Shown here piece by piece: positions 1 to 12,347 of a DNA stretch of 45,971 bases (its first letter is position 1; every line of letters starts with the position of its first letter). Both the position numbers and the translations under genes were made by a program. Below the pieces are notes generated by a model that worked only from the letters and a program-made list of their open reading frames with translations, did not search any database and was not told the origin of the DNA. Origin of the DNA: Priapulus caudatus (Eukaryota; Priapulida; Priapulimorpha; Priapulimorphida; Priapulidae); assembly GCF_000485595.1 (NCBI RefSeq), contig NW_014577217.1, forward strand, positions 615,921 to 661,891. Direction: 5' to 3'.

Positions 1-172
1 CTCTCTCTCTCTCTCTCTCTCTCTCTTGCTCTTCCTTTCTCCCCGTCTCTCTCCCTCCCTCTCTCTCTCTCTCTCTCGCACGCGCTCTCTCGTTCTTCCT
101 GCCTCCCTCCCTCTCACATGCTCTCTCCTGCACTCTCGCCTTTTCTCCCCCTCTCTCTCTCTCTTTGTTAGA
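1..172. repeat. (CT)n polypyrimidine tract
   Basis: Nearly pure C/T sequence with short interruptions, starting at the window edge, so its full length is unknown. It lies beyond the 3' end of RABL2. The open frame over it is a repeat artefact. Confidence 0.9.
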
Positions 173-804
173 CAAAGAGGGCTTGTTGACTCTCCTGCTT
201 CACTGTCTCTTAGCTCCATACGTGAACATTTATCTATTAAAGTAATGATTTCAAACAATATTTCTGACCGGTCTCGTATTTTTCCGACCACTACAATACT
301 TACTGGTATTGCTTGCATAACACCAAGACAAGTATCTAAAGTAAAGCTAACATGTCTTAGAACAGTCGTACATCAATATTTTAACAAAAATATACGGTTG
401 AAATCCGCTTGGTTACATTACGTTGACGCGGTTACATAATGATGCCACTTGTTTCTCGTGAGACCCTGTCCATGTACTTTTACGTGGTAATTTGGTAATT
501 ATGGTAATTTGAATTAAGCAATAGAGATGTTGTACCCATCTAGAACCACTACGTCACTCAATAAGATGCACTTTTGTATGATGGTTGCCGATTTCAAGAA
601 AATTGTCGCTTTGAAAAAGAACGTGGCTGTATTAATTACTATTTTATATACCATAACTGCAAAAACTCATGGTAATTTTTATACTGGAGTAATCAGTAAC
701 ATGTTCACTATTAGGTGAGACAATATTTCGCTATATTTTTCTCAATTGTGCAGTTATTTATGCAATAATTCCTATAAATGTATTTAGAATGAATAAATCA
801 CATA
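173..804. other. Sequence downstream of RABL2, no gene recognised
   Basis: AT-rich unique sequence beyond the RABL2 stop. I see no canonical AATAAA on the minus strand close to the stop, so the mRNA end is unresolved. A further C-terminal RABL2 exon could lie here or beyond the edge, but I cannot identify one. Confidence 0.5.
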
Positions 805-3015
805 TCATACTTCTAATTCTCGCATTACTTCATCCATGTAGTCTGTAGAGTTGTTCTTGTAGCTTACGGCTGCATTGATAGCATCCCTAAATAACTGAAA
901 ATTAAAAAAAAGGCTAAATATGAATGATGGCAATAACTGTGATAAAATTACAGTACACAATCTATTATCCGAAACCCTTGGGACCAGACACGTTTCGGAA
1001 TTCAGAATTTTTTAGAGTTACAGATTTCATTTTTTACAGTACAATATGTATGAGTAATGCCAAACACATTCATATTTCTGCAGTGAACCTTGTGCAGCCA
1101 AACGTGAGCTTTGGTGTGCAGACGACCTCCATGAAAAAACTTTCGGTTTTCGGAGCTTTTGGATTTTCAGAATTTCGGACAATAGAATGTGTACCGTACT
1201 ATATTTTCAAGAGATGGCTGTGCAAAAATTATTGACTCAGCTCGAGTATATGACAGTGGACGTTGCATTCATTACATAAACCACAGGAGCCGTACTTATT
1301 AAACTTGGGTTCCATGACTACAAACAAGCAAATGGTTTTTATTTTATGATTATTTAAACGGCCAGAAACGTAAAATTTCCTGCTCAGGGGAACACATAAA
1401 AAATTATTACCCGCATTATCCATAGACGCTTTTAACTTGAAAGGACTCTGTGAAGAAAATTAGTATCCATAGATATGCTCTACAATTGAGTCCCCCTTTT
1501 CATTGAGACTCTGAATGCAGTGCACAAGCTGCCAAGGGTTCATGCAATCACCTCTCTTACCACGCTAAAAATACGTGTTAATGACATGAGCGTTGCCAGC
1601 CACAAGGGGAACAGAGCAGCTTTCAAAAAATGGCAGTCTTTTTAAGGATATGTAAGCAATTGAGCGAGGATATATACTCTGAACTGGATACGGTATATAT
1701 ACAGGCATGCTTTACCGTCACAATGAAGATATGCTACAAAGGTCCAGATCAAGTACATGTTCATATAAATTTGTGAACCTTTTCCACTAAGCGATAGAGA
1801 GCATCTAAGTTGTGCGTGCTTAACAGTAACATTAACCTAAAGAAGACCGCATGGCTCCATATACAGCGGGAAACTTGAAACCTGGCGTTTGACCTTAGAC
1901 CGATATTTGACCTTATACTGTATTTTTACTAGCATGATCAGACATATCGCATTGGAACGATGAAGATCCTTTTTTCCTTCAAGACCTTGCTATCACAACT
2001 CATGTAGAATGCCTCTGTCTAATGCAATACCAGTGACACTAAATATTTGATGCTATGAAGATGCTATAAAACCAATGGAAGCGGGGAGGGGGGTAAAAAG
2101 AGGGTCTCTAATAGTTATCTGGTGTACCAACCACGCAACCTAGTAACAGTACATTATGTTAGTTACTGTAATGTTATTAAAACAGTTAGTTATGTTTTAT
2201 CTATATTATACACTCCTGATTAGTGATAGTAATACAGATATTACACAAATCGAACCTGCCTAGGTAACACACCCACCTACGGATGCTGTGAGTACTGAAC
2301 TGTCTGGGGGTTAATGCTGCAACAGCTTCACAATCAATACAGCGCAGCAGATGTAACTCTAGCAGGCAATACAGGTGAAATATTAACCAATGGAATATTG
2401 CCTACGAAGCACCATTCCGATAGCAATACGATTTTAGTAAACCAATTACAACACTCGTAAAGAATATCTTTGACAAGCATTAATTACACATTGTGGAGCA
2501 ATGAAGCAATCATCCGAGATAGCTAAGATTATTAAGCATAAATTAATAGTCAGATAAAATGCTCATAGGATTTCACAAGTAACTGTGTTACTACTGTAAC
2601 TCATCTACCTTGACTACATTGGTCCCATCTGATGCGGAGACAAAGTAAAATGGCATGCCTTGCTTCTTGGCAAAATTAAAGCTTTTCTGTGTTATCTTGT
2701 AATCAACTGTCAAAGAACCACATACACAACGTTATTATGATATATTGACATGACATGTATTTTCATCCAAGAGCTCTTTATACTATAAAAATACAGAAAC
2801 AGTTTACCTGTCTTCAACAGTAAGCACAGTGCAAATGATACTAATACTGTGTTCACATACATACGCGTACGCACTCACCCCCACAAAGGCGTACGCACTC
2901 ATCCCCACAAAGGCGCACGCACTCACCCCCACACAGGCGCACGCACTCTCCCCTACACAGGCACATGCACTCACCCACACACATGCGCACACATATACAT
3001 GCATGCACCCACACA

Positions 3016-3055
<40 letters not shown>

Positions 3056-6000
3056 CTCACATACACCAGCCGCTGTAGACGCGAGTATGTATTAAAATCA
3101 AGTCGTCATCTGTTCATCAATAGTAGTGACAAAAGCTTAATGTTTGGTAAGTAATAGATTCAGCCTGCATGTACGTCTTACCATCTATTTTGTTTGCAGC
3201 ACAGAGGCAGGGTATTTCTGGCCTGTAGTCCCTCAGTTCTTTTAACCACATCGGAAGGTTTTTGTATGTGACTTTTCGCGAGACATCAAACACCTACGAG
3301 AACAACAGGCACCACATCACATCACCACCACATTCCACACGTCCAATCCGCAAAACACACGCACGTTTGCACGCACACACGCACGTTTGCACGCACACAC
3401 GCACGCACGCACGCACAATATAAGGTAATGGCAATCACGTGACGAAAGGCATGTGTCAACAAAGCATTAAAGTTCATATTGAAAATTAAATTATTCTTAA
3501 ATATTCTGTATTAAATAGAACATGGCAGCTTTTCTTGTATAGCTCAACCATGTACGTACGTGATCATAACACGCAAACACACAACACATACAACCTTGCG
3601 TACACGTGTGGATACAAGAATATTTATGGGAAAGAAACACAAAAACGTAAACATGCATCACATGTTTCATCTTGTATAGACGCATAGCAGGAACAAATTC
3701 AACACGCCAATGCAACAACAACATAGCTGGCTATGGTCTTTTAACCACCTTGTAACAAGAAGCCTTGGTAAAGTACCCACAAGACTCAAGTACAAATCAT
3801 AAGTGGATCGCTTCTAATGAACCCACTCAGACACAGCTCATATACCGCAAACAGACTCTTCATCATTAAAATGTAATAAGTAATTAGATTGATTAAGCCA
3901 CCTGTGCAACAGAACTGGGACATCTCATCTCTGATCGCAGCTCGTTAAGTGCAAGCTGATCATTCTGCTATGTAATGCCTCGTACATGGTTTACATGCCA
4001 GCCGAACTCTATGCTGCTGCATATATACAGACTGCACTCTCACCTAGACTCCAATCAATTATGCATGGGGAATAGTGTAAAGCAAGAGTATGGACATACC
4101 AGAATGCATGCATGTGCTTGATGGTAGTAAGACGGGTGCATGTTACTGAACCGTTCCTGTCCGGCCGTGTCCCAGAAATCTGCATAAATAAGAAATATAC
4201 GTAACACACCATAACCAAAATTCAGCGATATCCCACTAGTTCGCTGGCAGACCTGTCGTAAACACTCGTCCTACACGCACTCACACATACATCTGCACTG
4301 TAGGCTCTGTTGGCCTTCACTTCCATACTACTGTCTCATAAAACATTCCATGCCCAGCACAGCATTACAACCCCTTTAGCACAAACTCTCTATAGCAGCC
4401 ATTCTCATTATCACCTGTGTTCTGCCTCAAGCCCACTGCCTGCCTGCTATCACTTGATAATTAATCACCTTTACATCGCCGTTAGGGAGGCTGAAGCCCT
4501 CGTATACTAACAAGTAGTGGTTTGAATTTTTATCTTCACTGTCATTTTCAGACTCATCACTAATGTTATGCGGAAGGTCATTAATATTATTTCAAAAATT
4601 CAGCACGTTTTTCTACTTACCTACACACACATTATCTTCGTTTAGTTTCGTGTGGTATCGAAATAACGTCAGAGCATACGTCGAAAGTTGTTGTGGTTGA
4701 CTGAAAAACAGGCACTAAGGACCAAAAACTTATTTTTGCTTCTAGATTCCCTTCCATCGAGGTCACAAGAACGCGAACATGCAATACTCCCCCACAACTC
4801 AAAAGCCTGTAATAATGATTGGTAATCATTGATATTGGTTCATTTATCTTTAACAAGAACACCTGGAGGGAACAAATCATCACATAAACACATAAACAAC
4901 ATATTACGGTGGAAAATAACCACAACTAATTAAGCGATCTAACAGCCATATTTCTTCACTTGGCAAAAATACAACAGAAATGCATTGAAGGTATTTTGAA
5001 GAAAAGGCTGTTCTATTACACAGCCAAGGCACTGCCTCTGGCTAGTCACCAATGAATGTAATGATCTGATGCTATTCTGGGCTATAGATCGTATTAACCC
5101 AAACTTCACCACCTTTGCAAAACACTCAAAACATTATACTAATCTCGCGACTTTAAAAATCAAAAGTGAACTTCAGAAGAGCACATGAGACCTTTACATT
5201 GTTTCCACAGGTTACAGCGACCTCCCCTCACGCATGTGCGACTACTCAGAAATAACTTGAAAAAACCTTTAAATGTCCTGTAAATAGTTGGCTAAAATTT
5301 CTTACCAGGGGCCTAAATTTGATCGATAACATTCACGTGTTCAATTGCAGCCATTTAGCTGACACGTGTACAGCCTCGTTTAAATTGACTCAATTATCGC
5401 CAGGCTTTCAGCGGAACATATTGCAATTACTTCACGACCGTAGGTATACTATTACACTGGTGTTACTTCATTACTGCACACTGCTAAACAATAAATTGCT
5501 ACTTATTATAGCATGCCCGGGTTAACGAGGCACTGATTAATATATTGCACACACTGCAAATGAGATAAGCCCACACCTTTATACACAACAGCTCCAGGTG
5601 AAGGAACTCTTGATAATAACGTGTAAATCTAAACCTCATCCTGATGAGTAATTAATAGAATGGTACCCACAGCAAAACATTGACATATATATGCCTTCCA
5701 ATCATTGAAATTAGTTATGCAGACCAAAACGATACTTGAATACTCTTTTTGAGCAATATGTAGGGGAATATATCATGAACTAATTTCAAATTGCAGATTG
5801 GTATGTCACTGCAATTGATATTGCATCAAGTAAATACTATAACTCACGAATCACAATAAATATAGAATTGCAATAAATATATGCATCACCATCATTGGAT
5901 GCAAACAAAGACTTTTAATGAAAACCAAACGAGGCCAGTCCGGTCTGAAATTATTACGTTTTACTAGTTTATTTACCTTGCAATTTTTGTACTGTTTATA

Positions 6001-7606
6001 CACAAGTATATGTAAACCAAATTTAATTATGACATTTAACAATCACTGATATCATGATCTATTATTGGGATATTTGCTGTATGGACTAGAATAATACTCA
6101 AAAGAAGCCATGTCTACACATCACATTACAATTTACACATAATATGATAACATTACAGGCTATGTCATCTAGATGGCCCATATATAATAGTCATACGATT
6201 ATGAGTATAATTCATATACACTAACTGCTATAGTTCACATACTAGCCGCTTCTGAAGCCTGAGCTACATGATGTAATATAACAAACCACAAACAGATTAA
6301 TTCCACCATGTAGCGCCTGTCAATTATACTTACAGCCAGGTAGCAGTTGTAGTAAAGGTTTACAGCCGTGGACTTCTAAAGCTAGGGGCACACGAGCAAT
6401 ATTTTTCGCCGATCACTGCGATCATAAATCGTCAGCGAAATTTTACGCCCGATCACAAACGGGCACACGCTGCGATTATTACTCTAGACCCTACACCAAT
6501 GCACCCTACAAATCCATCAATCATGTGACCTGTACAATATGGCGCCGTCCAGCAAGCGAAGGTTTGCTATGGTCGCTGCAATTTATTTGTTATTAAAATG
6601 GCGTTCAATACGAAGAAATTGCTGGTTGAATCGAATCTCATGGTCCAAAAGCTGGAGTATGCACCGGAAAAGCCGAGGAATTTACGCTAATTTGTTGAGA
6701 GTTGGAGAGTGAATATGTGCAAATTTTTCTATCACGTGACATTACTGCAAACTCTGATTGGTTTCTAAGAATGGGTTCGCTCGATTGTGCTCGCCACAAT
6801 GGCCACACGAGCGATTTTCTGGGCACACTAGCGATTTTCTCGGCGATCTGATCGCCGGTGAGAACAAAATCGGGCGAAAATATCAAACATGTTTGATATG
6901 TGCGATTAATCGCGCGACTGGATTTGCCGTACTCAGTCGCCGTCGATATAGCGGGCACACGAGCGAATTTTCGAAGCCATATCCAAATCGTTCGATGTAG
7001 CAAAAAACATTCGCTCGTGTGCCCCCTGCTTAAGATCACATCTCCCCATTGTTGAAACATAAAGCCAACCACTTGCTTTTTACTAAATAAACAGACTACA
7101 TGACATTATATAGTGATAAGCTATGAAAATCTAAATAGGCATAGAGAACCCAGATGCAAATATATATAGCCAATATATGACTGAAGCAACCAGTTATGCA
7201 ATGAAAAAAATCATATATGGTCTAGGCCATCTGAAACAACACTACCAAAGCTCGCCCTGTAATTGGTGTTTAAAAACTAATCACCCACCATTGAGCCATA
7301 TGTTATTTTACACATTTTAGGCATACAATTAAATTTAAAATGATAAGGATACTAATTGTCCATCAGAAATCGCTCCACAAGCCTGCAAAAAATTAAAGAG
7401 AAATTATTAAGGGCTTGCTTCATAAAGTTTTGTTTCTCTATGTACTTAACCGAAATACGAAAACACATTTGCGGGGTCCCAAACTATCCTTGATCCAAAA
7501 TGCCAAGGTAATGAATTTTTATCCCACTATTTTACTCTACCATCAAAGCGCTGACCCTGTGCAGGAGATTAAGTCTGTCGCAGGTTAACAAGTGGCGTCG
7601 TAATAC

Positions 7607-7638
<32 letters not shown>

Positions 7639-8910
7639 CTAATACCGAGTAATAGTAGTACTAGTAGTAGTAGTAGTAGCAGTAGTAGTAGTAGTAGTAG
7701 TAGTAGCAGTAGTAGTAGCAGCAGCAGTAGTACTAGTAGTAGTAGTAGTAGCAGTAGTAGTAGTAGTAGTAGTATGTATTTATGGTTGCGTGTAGGAGTA
7801 ACACTAACGCTCCAGGGGTCGTTGTCGTATCAGGTACTACAGATATGTACATGAGGTACATATATGTATACACAAAGTGTACCAGACTTGTACTACAGCA
7901 GTGTACCCTAACCCTAACCCTAAACATACCTCATATAAAAATATTTCAACATAATACTAAACAACCTAAAACTACCTCGGGTACATATCTGTAGTACCTC
8001 ATACGACAACGACCCCATCTGCAACACTAACAGTGACACTGCAGTAACAGTAACACTAACAGTAACACATTGTCAATGTCACTGTCACTACCGCTCATAG
8101 GGTCTATGTCCCCCAGGGTACTGCCGGAACGTACCCTGGGTACGGTCCGACATACCGGAACGTACCCTGGTCACTATTTGATATGGTTAGGGTAATAGGG
8201 TAGGGTTAGGGTAATAGGGTTAGGATTAGGGTTAGGATTAGGGTTAGGGTTCGGGTTAGGGAGTAGGCGTAAGCGACTCCCTGGAATGGTTAGTGGAGTA
8301 GGCGAGGTACGGTCCGGCATATTAGATAGTACCAGGGTACGTTCAGGTATACAGGACCGTACCCAGGGTACGTTCCGGCAGTACCCCGTGGGACATAGAC
8401 CCTCTCAGCGTCACTACCCAGCCACTCTCCAACAAATTGGCATCATATAACATTTCCGATCGTTGCGCCATATTCACCTAGAACAATGCACTTATAGTTA
8501 TAGTTATATATCAAAGGCAGATCACCACCACTTGGCACCAGCGATTAGTACTAGTAGTGAAATGGTAGACACAGTTTAGTCAGTGAATGAGTGCCACGGC
8601 CCAAGCTTCAATAAATTCATTAACCCGACCAGGCTGTGTGACTGACGTCAATATACGTCGCTATTCTAACCCTAGCAATACCGTTTCTTGGCGCTATAAA
8701 TTCATGGGGCATTGTTTATCATGGATACGACAATGGCCTACCGACAACTGAATGACACGATATACTAAAAATTATTTTATACAGTTAAATAAAGACAGAA
8801 ACTACATACTTTGATTTTCCAACAGCGGAGTCACCTAGACATATCACTTTCACAGTGGTATCGCCGGATTTCGATTCTTGATCGTAGTCGGGAGACTTGC
8901 CGTCCGCCAT
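805..8910 (-). CDS. RABL2: Rab-like protein 2 (RABL2) small GTPase, seven coding exons
   Basis: Coding exons in transcription order are 8910-8810, 7382-7353, 4700-4621, 4179-4100, 3293-3182, 2706-2609 and 894-805. Each intron has GT..AG ends and the phases join without a break, giving 196 residues. Visible motifs are the P-loop GDSAVGKS (residues 26-33), a switch I segment QPQQLSTYALT (45-55), WDTAGQE (73-79), NKID (131-134) and a G5-like VSASDG (157-162). The P-loop, QPQQLSTYALTL and the tail SYKNNSTDYMDE are diagnostic of RABL2 rather than a true Rab. There is no C-terminal prenylation cysteine, as expected for RABL2. The family is known to bind the IFT-B complex at the ciliary base and to act in cilium assembly and trafficking. 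The start at 8910 has a strong context (A at -3, G at +4); an in-frame ATG at 8916 would add two residues. The protein ends just after MDEVMRELE, whereas vertebrate RABL2 is roughly 30 residues longer, so a further 3' exon is possible. Confidence 0.95.
2866..3060. repeat. 24-bp minisatellite running into (GCAC)n
   Basis: About four and a half copies of a 24-bp unit (core CGCACTCACCCCCACA) at about 2869-2980 degrade into (ACGC)n at about 3014-3055. It lies in RABL2 intron 5. The peptides it would encode are compositional artefacts. Confidence 0.85.
3358..3417. repeat. ACGC/ACAC-rich short repeat
   Basis: Two copies of an ACGCACGTTTGCACGCACAC unit followed by (ACGC)n, in RABL2 intron 4. Confidence 0.8.
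6381..7029. mobile_element. TTAA-flanked inverted-repeat element (MITE-like)
   Basis: The left end GCTAGGGGCACACGAGC and the inverted right end GCAGGGGGCACACGAGC match at 15 of 17 positions. Flanks are TAAA (6377-6380) and TTAA (7030-7033), consistent with a TTAA target duplication in which one copy mutated. Inside, CACACGAGCGATTTT-type motifs recur in both orientations (near 6810, 6830, 6955), suggesting internal duplication or nesting. TTAA duplications are typical of piggyBac and Kolobok elements; assignment is inference. Frames of 80 and 144 codons here are antisense to each other and resemble no transposase. It lies in RABL2 intron 2. Confidence 0.7.
7353..7382 (-). other. RABL2: RABL2 30-nt micro-exon (exon 2)
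   Basis: This very short exon encodes LVERFLMDN plus parts of the flanking codons. It follows the acceptor ttttgcag and ends at a GTATCC donor. Without it the P-loop exon (phase 2) would still join the next exon in frame, but helix alpha-1 after GKSK would be lost. Its sequence aligns directly with the segment after GKSK in RABL2 proteins. Confidence 0.9.
7606..7773. repeat. (AGT)n trinucleotide microsatellite
   Basis: About 165 bp of AGT units with AGC and CTAGT interruptions, in RABL2 intron 1 just before inverted-repeat element A. Frames through it are low-complexity and not coding. Confidence 0.9.
7815..8016. mobile_element. Inverted-repeat element A with CCCTAA repeats in its loop
   Basis: Arms 7815-7858 and 7973-8016 are inverted copies of about 44 bp with about three mismatches, both beginning GGGGTCGTTGTCGTAT. 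The roughly 114-bp loop holds three perfect CCCTAA units at 7906-7923. No open frame of note is present. The flanks share AACACTAAC, but at unequal distances, so I do not call a target-site duplication. It lies in RABL2 intron 1. It looks like a non-autonomous foldback or MITE-like element; the superfamily is not recognised. Confidence 0.75.
8099..8403. mobile_element. Inverted-repeat element B with TTAGGG repeats in its loop
   Basis: The ends at 8099 and 8403 are inverted copies beginning AGGGTCTATGTCCC. Similarity extends about 80 bp inward with roughly nine differences. Each arm contains two copies of a block close to CGGAACGTACCCTGG. The loop (about 8184-8266) is made of TTAGGG and variants (TTAGGA, TAATAGGG, TTCGGG). 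It sits 82 bp from element A in RABL2 intron 1, with the telomere-like repeats in the opposite orientation. No coding potential is seen. Confidence 0.75.
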
Positions 8911-9259
8911 ACTCATACAAATATGCGCACCGTTGCATTGTGGGTCATAAGAGCTGAAGGCAAACGCTAAACGAAAGTATTTTAATGTGCCTATAGATGG
9001 CGGTAGGTGATAACTTTGGCCTCTGCTTTGGCGGTCATGAGCAGCACGCTGAGGATGTGAGGCGCATAATTTCCTTGGCTAGCATCCAGACATGAATCAA
9101 TGATTCAGCCCATTTCTTGGAATCGCTACGAAATAAAGCCGTCGCATGACGCGACATATTTAACTAACGCTACACACTCACTGAGTTAGTCACACAGTAA
9201 CTCTGAGTCAGCGATGAGTATTCTCATGTTCATAATTTATTACGTTACGTCCTCGCCTC
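8911..9259. promoter_or_regulatory. Region between the divergent RABL2 start and a TATA promoter
   Basis: About 350 bp separate the RABL2 start codon (8910, minus) from a plus-strand TATA box at 9260. I see no TATA box directed at RABL2, as is common for ciliary housekeeping genes. The spacing suggests a shared bidirectional control region; this is inference. Confidence 0.4.
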
Positions 9260-9267
9260 TATAAAAG
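9260..9267 (+). promoter_or_regulatory. TATA box (TATAAAAG) of a putative plus-strand transcript
   Basis: TATAAAAG lies in a GC-rich context and is followed about 330 bp later by a donor-like GTAAGC (9601-9606) and an acceptor-like gtttgcag (9677-9684), an 84-bp candidate intron. No long open frame spans the junction: the ATG at the donor reaches a stop within a few codons. If real, this is an untranslated leader or a non-coding RNA divergent from RABL2. Confidence 0.35.
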
Positions 9268-9689
9268 TACAATGATGCTACGAGGAAGCCAACAAACTAA
9301 AAGCGCAGAGCTTCAGAGAGCATCAGGAGAGAGTCAGCTCGTGCAATGAGCAATTATTCGAAGTAGACTATACGAAATAGAACACGCTCGTAATCAATCG
9401 TCGATGCCGTGGAGTTTATGTATATATAATATTATACATGTACTATTAAGGTGTCAACTTCAAGTGCAACTGGTGCTGTAGTCGATGTGAATCATTCATT
9501 TGTTTGCCTGCACTAATTTTCACTGGAGATCAAACCGATACACTCTGTGCATATCATCATCCGAGTTGGGATATCTAAAAGACGCTATCGCTGAAGAATG
9601 GTAAGCCTAATATCACGCCACTTGGGCGCATGCTGCTTATCACGTGACTAGATTCCCCAATTAACATTGTTTACTCGTTTGCAGGTATG

Positions 9690-12130
9690 GAAGTGATTCG
9701 TGAAAGGTTTCATTGAGTTATATATTCATATCCATACAATGCGAGAGTAATAGATTATATGGTGACATTTTATAGTTTATTTGGCCGTCTCGTATATCAA
9801 CAGCTAGAAGTAAGAGTCATGGGATGTGCTTGTTTCGGGTCACCAAACGATTGGATTCGCACGTTTCATTCATAATATGGAGTCTTCACGCAGCCCTTCA
9901 TTCTCATTGCTGGCATGTATAAAAGTGGTCAACCGAAGACCGCGTTTGATCTCGTTAGTGTTTTTTTTCGTAGGCGACGGTTGTCTAGCAACGTCGCTAC
10001 TTATGCTTGCATCGCCTACCGCGTGAAATGCGCACGCGTCACATGTTGCCCACTTGCGCAATCCTAACCACGAGAACATGAGTTGGCATATTTTCGAATG
10101 CCAAAAATATAAGTCATTGCCCGCTGGAGGTTTAGCAAAATGTATCTAACAGTGTTTTAGTGGGCTCAGAGTAGATCCGACGCGGGCATCGATAGAGCCG
10201 ATAGAGTGTTATCGCAGCAGTTTCTTATGAGCTTTCGCATTATAGCATTCGTATTATATTTCTTATTCAGCTTTCGCATTATATAGTTACTGATTTAACC
10301 ACATAACACGGTGTGTTTAAATTACGTCCTATACACATTGCTCCAAATTCATGCTGCGTCATGCCTGCACCATTTTCCATCGTATTATTCGTTATAGCCT
10401 CAATACCTCGAATATGGCGGTAACAAAATGCGCACGACGTACGCACCTCTACCAAATGCCATCCAACTGAGAGCACTATCGGTGAGTACTATATTGATCG
10501 ATAAGTAGTATTAAAACTCTCGCATAAATCTGTACCTATACTCCATAGCGCGTTTATAATATCGGTCTTCTCCTTAGAGCAAGTACCGGTCTAATACTCG
10601 TATTCCTGCAGCGTATTATCGAACACTGGTTGGGAGTATCATCTACACGCAGTTATACGTACGCCTGTAGAGAGAGTTGTTGTCGTTTCCTGGCGGGCTA
10701 CGCATGAAAACTGAATGTGTTGGCTTGGCTTGGCTTGGAGAAGGGGGTTAGTTGGTAAGCATTACTTGCTACATGCAGCGTCAGGCTCCGCGGGAACACT
10801 TCACTCGTATCATAATGTATCGTCACCTCTAGCACAGGATATTCTACCGGGAAGGTAACCCGCGTACACGGGCAATGAAAGAGGCAAACTTCCTGCTGTC
10901 TGTGACTATTGGGAGAGGATTTCTGGAAATTGGATTCACAGAAGCGCACTCGTGACAGGCACTGAAGTCTGACAAGACGCGCAACTGCCACAATCGATAT
11001 TTGAGTTATGGCGTTACGCCGTGTTGTCAGAGTAGAGGGTGCGCGACCGACGGAAATGTGCACATCCGATCGCGGTTAGATACCCGGCAGCGGACGGCTT
11101 TTTCCGCGCGCTCATTCTGTTTTAGTCATGGCGAAGCGAAATAAAGTAAAATAATGACGTTGCTACTGTTCTGCTTCTGTTTTGAACGCACATATCTGTG
11201 AGGGATGCGCGGGTAGAATTAGAAAAGTTTTTAGCTTAAGCCTATATATATGATATTCTCTAGCCTCCGATGTGGGAGGTGCGCATCTGCATGCAGCTGT
11301 TGTCTATGTACCGTTTGTTGTTACACGTTTGTTTTATTCCTATTCATTCCTTTATATAAGCTGGCTATACGTATGCATCACTGGGCTGTGTCAATACGGG
11401 TGTCGCGGCTGTCAGTTATTCGCTGTTTCGTAGCTTTTTGTCCGTTTCTTTGTTCCTACTGTTGGTTATTTTTTGGAGGAAATTCTTTAGCTTATCACCA
11501 GAGTACGAGAATTCTCACGAGGCTTACGCCAGGTGTTTTCTTCGGGGCCGCGTTTCGGAGGCGGTTCCTGTTTGCTGTTCGATCATCATGGTCTCATGGC
11601 GAGATAAATCAACGACGCGCTCGTCGGCGTACATAGATGTGACAGGCTTCACTGAGTCTCGGCCACCTGCACGCTTTTGAGAAAATTTGTCATTTATCAC
11701 GTTTGTCGCTGGACGTGCGCGCTCGCACGTACCGACGCACGCGCGTTCATGCGCAGGCCCGAACGCGCATGCGCGTCCAATACGCATCGTGCACGGATAT
11801 TTTTACTTGAGCCCTTTCACACTGCAGCCGTCTGTGTGACACAATGAGTAAACGGCCGTACGTGTCGAATTATCATATGGACAGATGTCGCATGTACACG
11901 TAACGGCCGACGATTTGTATATCAGATTCTGCCGCTTGCTGAAAAGTCCTTGTCAACCATGGGTGGCAAGCGGTGTCACCCATATGGATTGTACGCGCCC
12001 ATGCGATGTCTTTGTGTTTTACCGAGTGGGGACAGATAAATAGACGATTATGGGGTTAATTTTCTGTCGGCCAGAACAAACGGAAGTGAGCAGCTGTTAA
12101 TATGTTTATAACCAAGGGCAAGCGGCTCCG
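9690..12130. other. Intergenic sequence, no gene recognised
   Basis: Mixed-composition unique DNA. Open frames of 65-128 codons here (for example 10698-11063 minus and 11250-11636 plus) show no family motif. About 11700-11790 is CpG-rich with CGCGCG and GCATGCGC alternation. Confidence 0.5.
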
Positions 12131-12347
12131 ATGATCACATTTGATATTCTTCCGTTTCTTTGCCCACAGGTGTTTTCACGAAAGTTATTAGTTTGTTCAC
12201 TGTTGTGCCCGCAGGTGTAGAACGAAGTGTTAAGGCGAGGTAATATTCCGCGATTATGTATGGATTTCCATCAGCGTAACAGTTCGCGCAGGTGTACCCC
12301 CTCCCCCCCAATCTCACACACGCCACCCACTCACTGGTACCCTTTCG

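Noticed and set aside
6638-7072. 144-codon minus-strand open frame
   Set aside because: It runs across the TTAA-flanked element and its terminal repeat, overlaps a plus-strand frame made of the same motifs, and matches no family I know.
7900-8270. A true chromosome end
   Set aside because: The telomere-like units are short, degenerate, of both orientations and enclosed by inverted repeats inside a RABL2 intron, with gene sequence on both sides.
10698-11063. 121-codon minus-strand frame
   Set aside because: Its composition resembles random sequence, with no motif and no splice context extending it.
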